Both the position numbers and the translations under genes were made by a program. From NCBI GenBank assembly GCA_002914805.1, contig JXTB01000022.1:1101523-1165522 (forward strand): DNA of 64,000 bases. Direction: 5' to 3'. The notes below the pieces were generated by a model. That model did not search any database. It was not told the DNA's origin and worked only from the letters and a program-made list of their open reading frames with translations. This DNA is from Parasponia andersonii (lineage: Eukaryota; Streptophyta; Magnoliopsida; Rosales; Cannabaceae). This document shows, piece after piece, positions 23,622 through 35,350 of the stretch; the stretch's first letter is position 1; each line of letters begins with the position of its first letter.

Positions 23622-26600
23622 CTATTTCCTACCCAACCTAGCCAAATGCTGCTCATGTTTTGCAGCAGCTGCCTTGTCAGCGGCTTCACGTTTCAGAGCC
23701 CTCTTTGCCCGCCGGCCAGTTTTATCTTTTGCAGCCTCTTTTTTAGGTTGTCGAGATGTACCAGCACCAGAGTCCTGAAAATTTGACCGGTGAACTGGCC
23801 TTGCTTCTTTGCGACCGGCACTAACATATCCATTGTCTCCCCATCTCCGGTTACCAATGCGAATGCTTGACGAACTGCTGAAGTAAACCTCTTCTAGATC
23901 ATCATCGCACTCTTCTTCCTCATATGGATAATAATCTTCTGGATCGTCATATGTAACTTCACGATCCACCACAGTCAACGGTGTAAACCATGAGGCCCTC
24001 AGGAGGAGGCAGACACTCTCCTCAAACATGTAATCGTGGATGCTGTTTTCCACAAAAGAAAAGGAGTTAAAGAAGAAAAAATTGAACCCCAAACTAAGAC
24101 AAAGGTACGCAATTTTACCACTTTAAGTACGGAATCCAACTTTCAAATGGACGATTCAAAGTAGGCATTAACAAGTTCATATGCTCCAGTAGTTATTACA
24201 TAATTTCTACTACTCCTAGATAAGTAAGCAAGCTAAACTTTCCAATATATACAATTTACGCTAATAACCATCGTCAATCATGACCATTATTTCCGACAAA
24301 ACAACCACATCGACAAGAACAAATTGAAACAAGAAAATGAACGTATGCATCAGTACCTGCCGTCAAGTGAGAGATGAACATTGAGGAACTCGAATGGATG
24401 CTTACACTGAGGACAGATTGGATTCTTACTATAAGTGGCCCATCGAAGAATGCAAGTCACGCTACAGAAAAGAAAAGGGGGGAGAAATTGATCAACTATG
24501 GTCCATCCAAATTATTCTTCATATAGAAAACACACAACTCCAATGATAAATTCAATTAATAGGGAGAAAAAAAAACGAAAAAAAAAAAGAGCCTAATGAA
24601 ACTTGGCCCGACAACCACTCAAGAATCCAAGAGGTCATGGAACAGGGTTCAACTAAGAAGCACGTCTAGACATACACCAAAAAGATACAATCTTGTAAAA
24701 CAATTTTCCCTTTTTTTTCAGAAAGAGGATGAAAGGAAGATAACAGGGCATTGTATGCATATTTTAAGAGAAGACTACGTCACTACAGATAGCAAAATAA
24801 AAACTGGAAACAAAACACGTTCTGCATATGATACGTTGTAAAATACAGCATTCAGTAGGTTGAATCCAACCAACCGCACTTGATTTTTTGGTATAAGTAG
24901 GAAAGAAAAGGGGAATAAATTAGCAAATCATATTTGAGAACCAAGCACTTTGTGATCCTTGGTAAATCGACTTTGATTATCTATCAACCAATAATGTGAG
25001 ACCACTAATAGGGTTAAAGCTAAACCATTTGAAGTCTAGATACACGCATAACACTCTTTCTACTACCCTGTTAATACAGCATTCCATTGTACACTTACCA
25101 ACAAGGAGAAGAAAACTGAGACTGCATGAGGTACAAATACAACATGATACAAGAGTATAGCAGATTTAGAAGAAAAAATTCAGAAGTTCAGACTATCCAA
25201 GACAGATCTTCACAAGATAAAGATTTCTTTATACCAAACAAAATACATTAAAGAAAGAAAGTTACATAATGGAGTATATCAGTATAAGAATTCCACCGTA
25301 GTAAACTACTAAAGATGTAATTACATGAGATAATCAATGAAACAACAAATTATTAAACCCCTAGCTGAAGAAGCCCATAATGAAGATAAAAAAATAACTC
25401 TCCCATAAGGATAAACATATCCTGCCGTTTTCATCAAAAACGAAAAAATTCCTCCCCATCCAAAATATGCAAAGCTGGCCTAAGAATATGTAGTTCCATT
25501 AAAAGGTTCCATTTTGTTAGTAACTAATCCAATTGGTCATTAAACTAACAGAAACCAACATTTCTCAGGAAAGACCCAGCAAACTCTGTTTCCTTCAACT
25601 ACACCAACGCCCTAGCAGAATCATTTGACCCCAATCTTTCGTCCTGTATGACTCACTTAAAACCAAGTTTCTAGAATCGCCAACAACAGCATAAAATTGA
25701 GGATCCTCTATCATTCACATTTCAACAAAGAAATCCAAATTTATGAATTATTATCCGAAACAAAGCAAACAGATTGAATCCAGCAGTTATGAGAAATTGT
25801 TACACTGTATGACTTGGAAAAGATAATGCAAATGCGGCAAAACATTTCCAAACAGCCTCCCAAAATAAAGTTTACATGGCCCCACATTCCATTTGGTATG
25901 ACAACTAAAAAAAGAAATTCCTAGTAACATGAACTTCCAAGTATTCAAAAAGTATGCCATTTTCATTAGAGTCAAATTCAATATGATAAGGCCCATAGTT
26001 AAGAGTTTTGTTCGCAATGAGATCTCCAAAGCCACTGCCATGTAATTAACATTTTATACTTTAGGTTTCCAACTCCCTTTCTTATCAACAAAAAATCCCA
26101 AGCTACTGAGTGATCATGCCAATCGTTATCCTTCCCTTCCCACAGAAACCCTTCATGAGAGTGTCTTCACAAGCGGCAATCGGACTTATAAATACATATG
26201 ACATATAGGAATGATAGACAAGACAAGCTTAGTCCTCCCCAACTTTTCTTCTGATAGGAAAAAAGACATTTCCACCATCCAATTTCTTAGCTACCTTATC
26301 CATCGCTGAAGACCATATTCACGTGACAATGCAATTCAGATACACTTAGCAGCCAAAGCAAGCAAGAAATCTGGTCAAAATCCTTATAGGGGGAAAACAT
26401 GTGAATGAAGAAGTATAGTTTCCCCAAACACATTTGCTCAAAGCACAACAGTTAATCCACATTGATACTTCTGGTAACAAAGTGTTTGCCATAATGCGGA
26501 CTTATAGCCTGAGTCTAAAAGTGAGGAGAGAGGCATAGGCTAATATCAGTGGTTGAGAAACATAAGTTGTGGATGAGAAACAGAAATACCTGGCTTCTCT

Positions 26601-27950
26601 TTATTTGTGAATTAGACAACGGAAAGTAACTCTTTTAACTTACCCTTAATCCTTCCACGACATTGGTAAAGGTGGGAACTGAACTAGTTTGCAACTTCAA
26701 TTTTATGCACAAGTACTCAATTAAACACATCCGCCAGTTATAGATTATGGGCAACATTAAGAACATAAATCAGGGAAGGAAAACTCTCTTAACAGCCTGC
26801 ATGCAATGTAGAAAGATCAAGTTCATGTCTAACAAATACGCAAGCCATATGGTGTTGCAAATAAACATAAGGTTTTCAAATATTAATGACAAAATAATAA
26901 CTTAAAATAAATACAAAGAATAGATATTTTGAGATGCACCTTTTCTTAATAACATGGCAAGACCTCATAGAAGTGATGTATCGTGACTCATTTTGAGTAC
27001 AAAATGAAGAAACGAAATAAGAAAACAACCAATTTACATACAGGAGAGCAATAATCGCACTTTTTTTTTAAAGATGGTTTATCCTGCCATTTGTAATACC
27101 CAATGAATACTTACAGAAGCTGAAGATAAGAATCAAACCTTAATACATCACGATGGAACTAAGTTGCAACTAGACCAGGCAAACAAACATTACTGATCGA
27201 TGCAATAGTCAATACAACTATATTTCGATTAGTAATATGGCAACCATTAACAATAAGATTAAGCCCATCCCATACCAACAAAATAAGAAAACTCAAACAT
27301 ATTGCACTGAAAACACCCAAAGTTGATTGATCGCAACCATTTCCGAGAAAGCAAAGAAAAATTAGCAAGTGTAAAAATAAATGCGAGATCAAAATAAGAC
27401 AAACCAGTATGCGTGCTCGCAACCTTTTACAAGAGCAATATCCTGAAGCGCTATCTTATCCAAGCATATCGCGCAGACCCCATCATGATTCCCACACCCC
27501 TTTTCTTCGATCACTGTTTTGCTCTCCATTTCCCCCTGAAACCCATTACCACAAAAAGTCAAAATTTTTCCCAACCCACCAACCGAAAAAAAAAAAAAAA
27601 AACCCTAAGAATTGAATAAAAATAGAAATGCATTGACATGGTCAACTAAAAATAAAGCTTTCAAAATTTGCTATGTTTGGTTGCTAAGAAACAACAAGAA
27701 AAATAAAACACGGGAAGAATTTACTGAAATTTTTACACGATAATCAATCACCAAAAGATACATTTATATGAATCAATGTTTCAGAAAATCCAATAACAAA
27801 TTTGTTTGAAATATATACGTATATATATATATATGTGTGTGTGTGTGAACAGATCTGCAAGATGGGAAAGGGTACCTGATCTTCGAGAGATAACTGGTGA
27901 AGAACGCTGGGGAGCTGATCATCACCGTCCATCTTGATGACTGAAGTCAT
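23622..27950 (-). CDS. RING-finger (C3HC4) protein, probable E3 ubiquitin ligase; 4 coding exons, 243 aa
   Basis: Coding exons on the minus strand: 27950-27876, 27535-27405, 24461-24357 and 24042-23622 (stop TAG). All junctions are GT-AG, and the spliced length of 732 bases is exactly 243 codons plus stop. The RING finger is split over exons 2 and 3, with ligands Cys46, Cys49, Cys64, His66, Cys69, Cys72, Cys85 and Cys88 (CAIC, GCEHAYC, CPQC). RING proteins of this type recruit an E2 enzyme and transfer ubiquitin to a target. After the RING come a conserved segment (about 100-134), a very acidic stretch (about 132-156) and a Lys/Arg/Ala-rich basic tail (about 204-243) that could act in nuclear import; these roles are inferred. 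Two in-frame Met codons are possible starts: 27950, used here, and 27932; a Met further upstream at about 28013 is less likely. Intron 3 is 2.9 kb. The target is unknown. Confidence 0.9.
24462..27404 (-). other. Intron 3 of the RING gene
   Basis: This 2.9-kb intron starts GTTTGTCTTA on the minus strand after exon 2 and ends TTCTGTAG before exon 3. It contains no recognisable transposon, RNA or nested gene. Short open frames (for example 24596-24841, 25787-26041 and 27159-27422) have no domain. Confidence 0.8.
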
Positions 27951-28019
27951 TGATGTATGTGTACACCAACAAGGGGAGGAACAAATTTCTCCACTAATCT
28001 CTACTAAAATCATGCGGTG

Positions 28020-28037
28020 ACCGGATAAACCAAAGCT

Positions 28038-28069
<32 letters not shown>

Positions 28070-28160
28070 TTAAAGAATTATTCTGATTCTTATATACGAT
28101 ACTACAATACACAGATTAGAGAGAGAGAGAGAGAGAGATAGAGAGAATAATATAATACAG
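28020..28160 (-). repeat. Two (GA)n/(CT)n microsatellites in the RING 5' leader or promoter
   Basis: AG repeats of about 30 bases lie at 28037-28066 and 28116-28140. On the coding (minus) strand they read as CT-rich tracts 90-210 bases upstream of the start codon. CT-rich leaders are common in plant promoters and 5' UTRs; a role in expression is inferred only. Confidence 0.75.
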
Positions 28161-29640
28161 GAGAAAGAAACAGAGGGAGGAGAGAGAAGGAGACCTTCTT
28201 TTGAGGGAAAATAAATAAATTAGGGAAATGGTAGTTTGTTGGTTGTGGATGATATATAAAGTCCCAATACTTTTTTTTTTTTTTTAATTGTTATTCGTTA
28301 TTATTTTGAGTGCAGGGGGACAGATTGGGACTTTCGAGTTCATCTCAAAAATAAAAAAGTTTACTTTTAAAAAATAAATAAACAAAATTAAAAAAAAAAA
28401 TATTAGGGCCATTCAAACTGGCCCTATATGTTATTCAAACCAAAATTCAAAAAAAGTCCCTTTTTTGTATTTCTTTTGTAATATGAAGTTTCCTTGTTTT
28501 TTTTTGCTTTTAGGATTGTTTGGTAATGTTTCTTAAATATATATTTTTTTTATTTCCAAAATTTTACGGGCCGCGGGAGGTGACAGAGAGGATATTCGGA
28601 AATGCGGGGGCTCCTCTAGTTCAACACGTTTGTCTTACTCTTTCCATTTTGAATATTGTTTTTCTTTTCGGCCAGTAATTTCTTTTTCTTTTTTACTTGG
28701 TGAAATAATTTTATATTAGGTTTAAAAATTGCCAACTGCCACCTTCTCCACCATTATTTTGAGAAGCCAAACCGAAGAGTCAAAGACTTTCGGACACAAG
28801 ACAAGGCCTCAAGTCTGAAAAATTGAAAATTTCTAAATGGGTTAAATTTTTTCAAAAATTTATTATTTTTCAAAAAGTTTATTTTGAAATAACATTTTTT
28901 AAAAATATTTAGACAACTTCATCTTTTTTTTCAGAATTTGTACTTTTTCAAAGATAGGTAACCAAATCAAATTAATTTAGGTAACTAAAAATGACCTAAT
29001 TTATCAAAAATATTTGTAAAATGGCCTAGTTAATCGAAAAAGACTAAAATAAATCAGTTTTTGAATATTAATATCAATTTATTAATTTATGGAAAAAAAA
29101 ACTTATAAATTGATGAACATTAATTGATATACTAACACACAAAATTGATATATTGATATAAAATTAATACATTAATGACTAATATAAAGTTGATATATTG
29201 ATATATACATACCAATTTACCAATAGAATTGATACTAAAAATTAATATACTAAAAAATGTTATTTTGGAAAAATAATAAGAATATTGACTTTTAAATAGG
29301 TGAAAAATGGTTATTTCTAAAAATGAGGTATAAATACTGAGACGGGATCTAGCTAGTAGGGGCGGGCCTTAATCGAGGCAACCCAATTCGGGAGTTGCTC
29401 TGGGTTTAAGAAAAATTAGACCGATACGACTTTTCCAATCAATTATTTACAGCCATCTTTTTTTTTTTTTTTTTTTTTGCTTTAACTTGTATCACTTCTG
29501 CTCCTAAAAATCTATTTTGTTTCTTACTTATTTATATCACACAAATCAATTCCAAAATTGAAAGTTTAGTTGCTTAAAGTGGTAGCAAACAAAAGAAAAT
29601 TGAACTAAAATACCTACTTTTGAAAGTATGGCTTAGTAAA
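28161..29640. other. Intergenic AT-rich DNA with MITE-like inverted phrases
   Basis: No gene. From about 28835 to 29345 there are phrases such as TCAAAAATTTATTATTTTTC on the left and GAAAAATAATAAGAATATTG on the right that suggest a decayed inverted-repeat element, plus an internal TTGATATATTGATATA-rich stretch at 29110-29210. T runs lie at 28270-28285 and 29459-29479. Confidence 0.45.
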
Positions 29641-32000
29641 TACCCTTTTTGATTTATTGGATACATATATTTATCTTTTAATAGTAATGATTAGAATTTA
29701 CCGTTATATCATTAATAAATTACATAAACTAGTATATTATTTATTTAGCATGATCTCAAAAAATTTTATCACTTATATCAGTAACATATTTACCATTAAA
29801 TTACTTATTTTACTATTAATGTAAAGTAGTACCCATTTATTTACAATAATATAAAAAGTATATCACTTATTTACAATGGTATATTTATTATTATACCCTA
29901 GTAAATTATATATGTATTACTATTACGAAGTGATGTATCATTAATTTATCAAGATCTCAAAAACATATATGTAACTTATTTATAATAGTATATTTACCAT
30001 TATACAAGTCGCATCACTTATTTGCTATGATTTCAAAAATAAAAATCACTTATTTATTATCAATATATAATGATATATTTACTATTATGTCCTATAATTT
30101 ATTACTTATTTATCATAGATATACAGTCGTATGTAAATAATTTACCACTAATTAGCATCATATGCAATAGTATATCACTAATTCACTACTGATTATCTAT
30201 AGTTGTATATCATTTATTCACCACGGACACACATCATACCTATTAATATATAAGCTGGTTACATAATTTATATTGTTTTGTTTTCTTTTGACATTAGAAG
30301 AAAAAATAGTAAAGTAGCTATCTACTTGAAAACATTAAATCACCTTTTTTTTTTTTAAGGAACGCAATAAAAGAGGGTGGTCAATCATTTGTGTATCTAT
30401 ATCACTAATAAAAGTTATTAATTCATTAGTATACTCGACATTCAATAGTCAAAGCAAAATCAATGGTAAATGAGTCATAAGTCGTAAATCAGTTATTACT
30501 TGAAGAAAATTAATGAATTTTATAATATAAAAATGGTAAATGATTAATAGTTTCTTAATTATTTACTTGAAGAAAATAAATAGAGTGTAAAATAAAAAAA
30601 TGGCAAATTAATAGTACATCGGCTATTAACTTAAATTTAAGTATGATCGTGAAAAGCAAAATCAAGTCAATAACGGCGGTAAATGAGTCATAAATTAGTT
30701 ATTTACTTGATTTATTTAAAGAAAATAAATGAAAAATATTAATGAAAAAAATATTATTAAAAAACATTAGTAAACCATAAGTATATTAGTAAGTGGTGGT
30801 AAAATTAGTCGTAAAAAACTAAATTTAAGAAGAAAAAAAATAGAAACCTATATCCATGTCAAGTAACTGAAAAATAATAAATCGGTGGTATATCGATCTA
30901 CATAGAACTAGTCAGCTTAAGGTGGCAAAACAAGCGGGGCCAAACCTGGTCTATGGGCCATGAGCCAGCCCAGTCCGTAGGTGACTGGGCCCAAACTGGG
31001 CATATATATCAGTGTTTTGGTCCACCCTTTTTTTTAACTAAAAAAATAATTTTAAAAGACCCACTCCCCTCACTCGTTTTTTTTTTCACATTTTTAACCC
31101 AATACTCTCTAATTCTCATCTCAATTTCCCTAATTATATTCTCAAATTTCTCTTTATCTCTAATTCTAAATAATTTTCTTGTTTTTTTTTTAATTTTTTT
31201 AAATCAACTTATGTAACTATTCTTAAATTTTTATCAACATAAGTTAAGTTATATAACATACTATTTATTTTTATAATTTTTATTTTTAAAATTTAATTAA
31301 TATTTGTTTTTTTATTATTATTATTAAATTAGCTACATACCGGCCGGCTAGTTCTCGGCTCCCATTTAATTTTTCGTACCAGGTTCCTATTTTGCCACCT
31401 CTATATAGAACCAACAAAAAAGAAAATAAAAACCTAATCAATAATGGTAATAAATTAGTTGTAAACTAGTTATTTATTTGAAGAAAAATTTGAAATTATT
31501 ATGACTATCAATCAATTTTTTATTTTTTTAAATGCTATATTAGTGGTATAAGTTATTTACTTGAAGAAAATAAATGGTATTGAATAAGTGGTTTACTAGT
31601 GGTAAATTTGTTATTTATTTGATTGGCATAAAATCAATAATGAAAAAGAAAACAAAATCATTGACTCAATAGAATTGGTAAATCAATCATGAAATACTTA
31701 TTTACTTGAAGAAAAGAATGGAAAATAGCCTTTTAAAAAAATTAACCTTGAAAAAATGGTTTAGTGGTATATTTACTTATTTACTTGATTTACGTAAAAT
31801 ATAGAATAAAAGAAAATAAATGAAAGAAAGATAGTAAAGTCAAATCAATAATACCAATAAATAAATTATAAATCAATTATTTACTTGAACCAAAAAAAAA
31901 AATTGAAACCAATACTCATATCCGTGATCCTTAAAAGGGAATGTTAAACCAATAATATCAGTTATTTACTGAAAATAAACGAGTTGCAAAGTTTTTTTTA
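29640..32000. repeat. Long array of diverged short repeats
   Basis: Two related blocks. At 29640-30245, phrases near ATCACTTATTTACAATRGTATATTTA recur many times. At 30410-30900 and 31430-31980, a phrase near GTTATTTACTTGAAGAAAAT recurs about ten times (for example 30500, 30560, 30690, 31465, 31555, 31695 and 31875), usually preceded by GTAAATnAGTCATAAATTAG. Spacing is irregular, so this is not a clean satellite. There are no coding frames. The array is interrupted by an insertion at 30920-31400. Confidence 0.7.
30920..31400. mobile_element. TIR insertion, possibly hAT-like MITE
   Basis: A perfect 11-bp terminal inverted repeat, AGGTGGCAAAA (30920-30930) and its complement (31390-31400), bounds a 481-base segment whose GC-richer ends (GGGCC-type phrases at 30935-31000) differ from the surrounding AT-rich array. 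CTACATAGAAC before the left end and CTATATAGAAC after the right end may be an imperfect duplication, although the left one is separated from the TIR by ten bases. The interior has no transposase; an 87-codon frame inside is low-complexity. Confidence 0.55.
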
Positions 32001-32056
32001 ATTAAAATAATGCACCAGCAAGATAGCATACTCCAATACCATTGAATACTGTTTAA

Positions 32057-33168
32057 GAGCATCTCCCGTTGGAAGTGCTATAACTCGTGTTAAAGTTATA
32101 TTTAACATATTTTTAGAATTGTCGAAAGAGTGTATCTCCAATGGTATGCCATATTTGACATAATTTTTAAGATGTGATAAACATTGTATTAAATATAACA
32201 CCAAGAATAATATATATCAAATTTTAGTATGTGTGTAAATTTATAGTATTACCGAATGGTTTAAATTTATAATATTTCTATTGACATTAATTTGAATTTA
32301 TGATATTTACATTATAGTATGGTTAAAATTTTACAATATCTCCATTATTTGAATTTACAACGTGGTCAAAGCTGAAACATTTAAATTTTTTATTTTTTTT
32401 CTTTTATCTAAATTTTATTTACAATTTTATCTTCACTAAATTTCTATAGTTTAGAATTCCCATTCATTATTTTTCTTACATATTTTATAAAATAAAGAAC
32501 ATTATTCAAACGCTTTATAAGTGTAATGGAGTTTTTATGATTAACAATGAATGACAAAATAAGAAAATTTCATAGTAGAAAATATATATTTTGAAGATGG
32601 TCTAATATGGTCATTATCTACAATGTGCTCAATTTAATTGTAACATGTGTAAATTTTTACAATATGGTTATTGTATTAAAATTGAAAATATGTATAAACT
32701 TTACAATGTGGCCAATTTAATACATGTGTATCCTTTTCTTATGTAACTTTTTCATTAAATTTTATTTACAATATTACATTAAATTTTGCTCATTTAAATA
32801 GAGGATGAATATTTATTCATTAAAAATAAAATAAACTGAAAAAAATGAGTTATTATATTGGTAGATAAAGTAAGCGGAGCCTTTTCATTAGTAATTAGAT
32901 GGTATAATAATAAGAATTAATATTAAGAAAAAGAAGAATTATAAATAAATATAATGTTCAAATACAAAATAACATTTTTTTTACCCATTGAAGTAAATCT
33001 TAAAAAGTATGTGCTAAGTATAATTAGTTATTCCAAAGATAGCATTAGCATACAATTTTTTAGCATATACACATTGAAAAAAATCTTAAAAGGTGTGTGC
33101 TAAACATAGCTAGTCATTTCAAATATAGTTAGCACATAATTTTTTGATATTTTGCATCGGAGATGGTC
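32057..33168. mobile_element. Large MITE-like element with GACCATCTCC-type ends
   Basis: The left end GAGCATCTCCCGTTGG and the reverse complement of the right end GACCATCTCCGATGC are similar. The word family GAGCATCTCCAATGG recurs inside (near 32128-32143). Interior blocks around GTGTGCTAAACATAGCTAGT are repeated (about 33005-33055 and 33095-33145). There is no coding capacity. I could not find a clear target-site duplication, so boundaries are approximate. Confidence 0.5.
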
Positions 33169-33261
33169 AAACTCTCGTGAAATGCACTAGTAAATAGCAT
33201 CCTCTAGTACTATTCAACACTACTAACTCTCCGATAAAACAAGACATTTAATCCATTGCGC

Positions 33262-34385
33262 ATTTTTGCCAAATGGCCTAATTTTGAATCATAGTTTGTA
33301 AAATATCAATTTTCTTAAACATTGTTAAATAATGGTCGTGTTTTGAAAATTATTTACAAATGGTCGTTTTTCATATTTAGTATATCAAAATATAGTGATT
33401 TATTTTTTTTAAAATTGGTGTATTTTTTTTAAAAATTAATTTACTATTTGAAAATTTGACTCACTTTATTAAAAAAAACTAAATCAACTAAAAAAGGCTA
33501 TTCATCAAAATAATTATTTATTAAAGGGAATAACATTAAAATATCTTGAGTATTAACTTTTTTGTAAAAAAAAATTTTGAAATTTGAATGTCTACAAAAT
33601 AATATCCTCACTTTTAAATTTCTACAAAATAATACCCTAACTTTTGTACTTCTACAAACTAATATCCTAACTTTTGAACTTCTGCAAAATAATACCCTTA
33701 TTTTTAGATTTTACAAATTAATACTCTAACAATTAAAATTCTTACAAATTAATACCCTAACATTTGAAATTCATATAAATTTATAACCTTAATGCCCAAT
33801 TAATTGATTTTAACAATAAAAAGATGATAGTAACAATCATCAACTTAATTAAAACTTATTACGCAATAATAAATTTTATGAAAAAATATTTCTAGTAAGC
33901 TTATTTCACTTTTCATTTAAAAAAGAAAAGTAAAAAATAGAACGAGAGGTAAAAGTAGTTAATTGGAAAAAAAAAAAACATGAGAGGTAAAAATAATTGT
34001 GTCTTTTTAGCAACTAAAAAAAGTAGCAATAAAATAATTTCCGATAATATACTCATATCTAAATATTTTTAATAAGTTAGTGAGAGATATTCACATATTT
34101 TAATTTGCTGATTATATAGATATACGAAGAAAACAAAAGCTGAGAGTATTAATTTGTAGAAATCATAAATGCATTCAAAAGTGGGTATATTAATTTGCAG
34201 AATTTCAAAAATGAATGTATTATTTTGCAGAAATTTAAAAGCGAATGTATTATTTTGTAGACATTCAAAAGATATTCTTTTATTAAAAAGTTAAAAGTTA
34301 AGGTATTTTTACGAGATTAATCCTTTATTAAATAGGTGTAAAAAATAACTATTTTCTAAATTGGTCTCAAAGAAAAAGGCCATTT
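33262..34385. mobile_element. AT-rich MITE-like element interrupted by a Mutator-like MITE
   Basis: The left end (GCCAAATGGCCTAATTTTG) and the reverse complement of the right end (GAAATGGCCTTTTTCTTTG) are similar, and inner phrases near AAATGGTCGTTTTTCATA also fit an inverted layout. Removing the insertion at 33526-34323 and one copy of its duplication leaves a continuous element of about 320 bases. It has no coding frame, and its right end touches the LTR-like arm beginning at 34388. Confidence 0.5.
33526..34323. mobile_element. Mutator-like MITE, 798 bp, perfect 9-bp TSD
   Basis: Flanked by TTTATTAAA at 33517-33525 and 34324-34332, a perfect 9-bp duplication typical of Mutator-like elements. 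The left end is GGGAATAACATTAAAATAT and the reverse complement of the right end is GGATTAATCTCGTAAAAATA. Both arms contain serial phrases near CTACAAAATAATACCCTAAC, GAATGTCTACAAAATAATA and TACAAATTAATACC. The arms extend about 200 bases inward. It is non-coding and clearly the same family as the nested pair at 57364-58933. Confidence 0.85.
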
Positions 34386-34387
34386 CT

Positions 34388-35350
34388 TATAAATACCCTT
34401 GATTAGAATGCTCGAAAAGTGCTAAGTGTTGCTTGTTATTAATTGCATTTAACGATATTTAATTTATATAATATTTGTGCCTAACTTGATTCTATGCAAT
34501 GATAATGTCCAACAGTACTCAATCGACGTATATGTGTCCTAATATAAAAATTATAACGTAAAGTTTACATTTATTATATGTTGAAGAGTTTTATTTGTCA
34601 TTTTATATTTTGTTATGAGTGCACTATTAATCTAATTGTCTTATATGCCTACTAAAATTTTTATAGATTCTTAAAATAACAAAAAAATGTAACTAGTATT
34701 CTCTATTACATTTATTTGAAGTTATTTAAATAAGTAATTGTCGTCATTAATATTATTAATATTTATTTGATACAATGTGGTATTTATTTTTAATTTAAGT
34801 ATCACGCAAAAAAAAAGAAGAAACCGTTTATGCAATTATTTTATTTTTGAATTTCATATAACATATATATATAAATTAATATTTAAATAGAAATTAGATA
34901 TATATATATTAATTAAAGTAAAACAAAAAATAAATAAAAAGAGGGCTGCCGTGAGTCATATATATGACTTATAAAAGGAAAAAAAATAACAAAAAAAGAA
35001 AAATAGAATAAAGGAAACATATAGTTTAATTCCACTAGGATTTCAATTATATATATTGATAATAATGTTTATATTTCTATTATTCTCTCAACCTTAGTCA
35101 CCTCTATCTCTTTCTCATCTCTGTAAAAGTACAGAAAGAAATTCTCTAAGCATCATTTTTTGTCTATTTCTTCATCTTTAAATTTTTAATCTCTAAGACA
35201 AGTCTAAGTCCAACAATTACAAGATTTTTCTCAGTTTTATTTGAATTACGATGTATGACATACTATTTTATATCATGTATATAGATGACCATACCTCACA
35301 TAAAATAATGTGTTATATGTCATTAATTTCCACATAAAACACATATATAA
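34388..35350 (+). repeat. Gypsy LTR-like arm (plus orientation)
   Basis: From TATAAATACCC at 34388 the plus strand matches, with scattered differences, the minus strand read from TGTAATACCC at 37271: ATTAGAATGCTC, TTGTTATTAATTGCATTTAA, CAACAGTA.TC.ATCGACGTAT, ATATAAATTAATATTTAAATA and GACTTATAAAAGGAA (a TATA box, at 34966-34980 here). Past the TATA region it runs through a pyrimidine-rich R-U5-like leader (35080-35230) and ends somewhere beyond 35350. No coding region is attached in this orientation, so it is a truncated or solo LTR lying head to head with the next one. Confidence 0.65.

Noticed and set aside
23415-23786. 123-codon plus-strand frame
   Set aside because: It overlaps the last RING exon in antisense and has no domain; the minus-strand exon explains the openness.
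27744-28112. 122-codon minus-strand frame with Ser-Leu repeats
   Set aside because: It is the true first RING exon extended through the CT microsatellite upstream and through the intron downstream; only 27950-27876 is taken as coding.
30410-31980. CRISPR-like regularly spaced repeats
   Set aside because: The repeats are diverged and irregularly spaced, the genome is a plant, and no cas genes exist.
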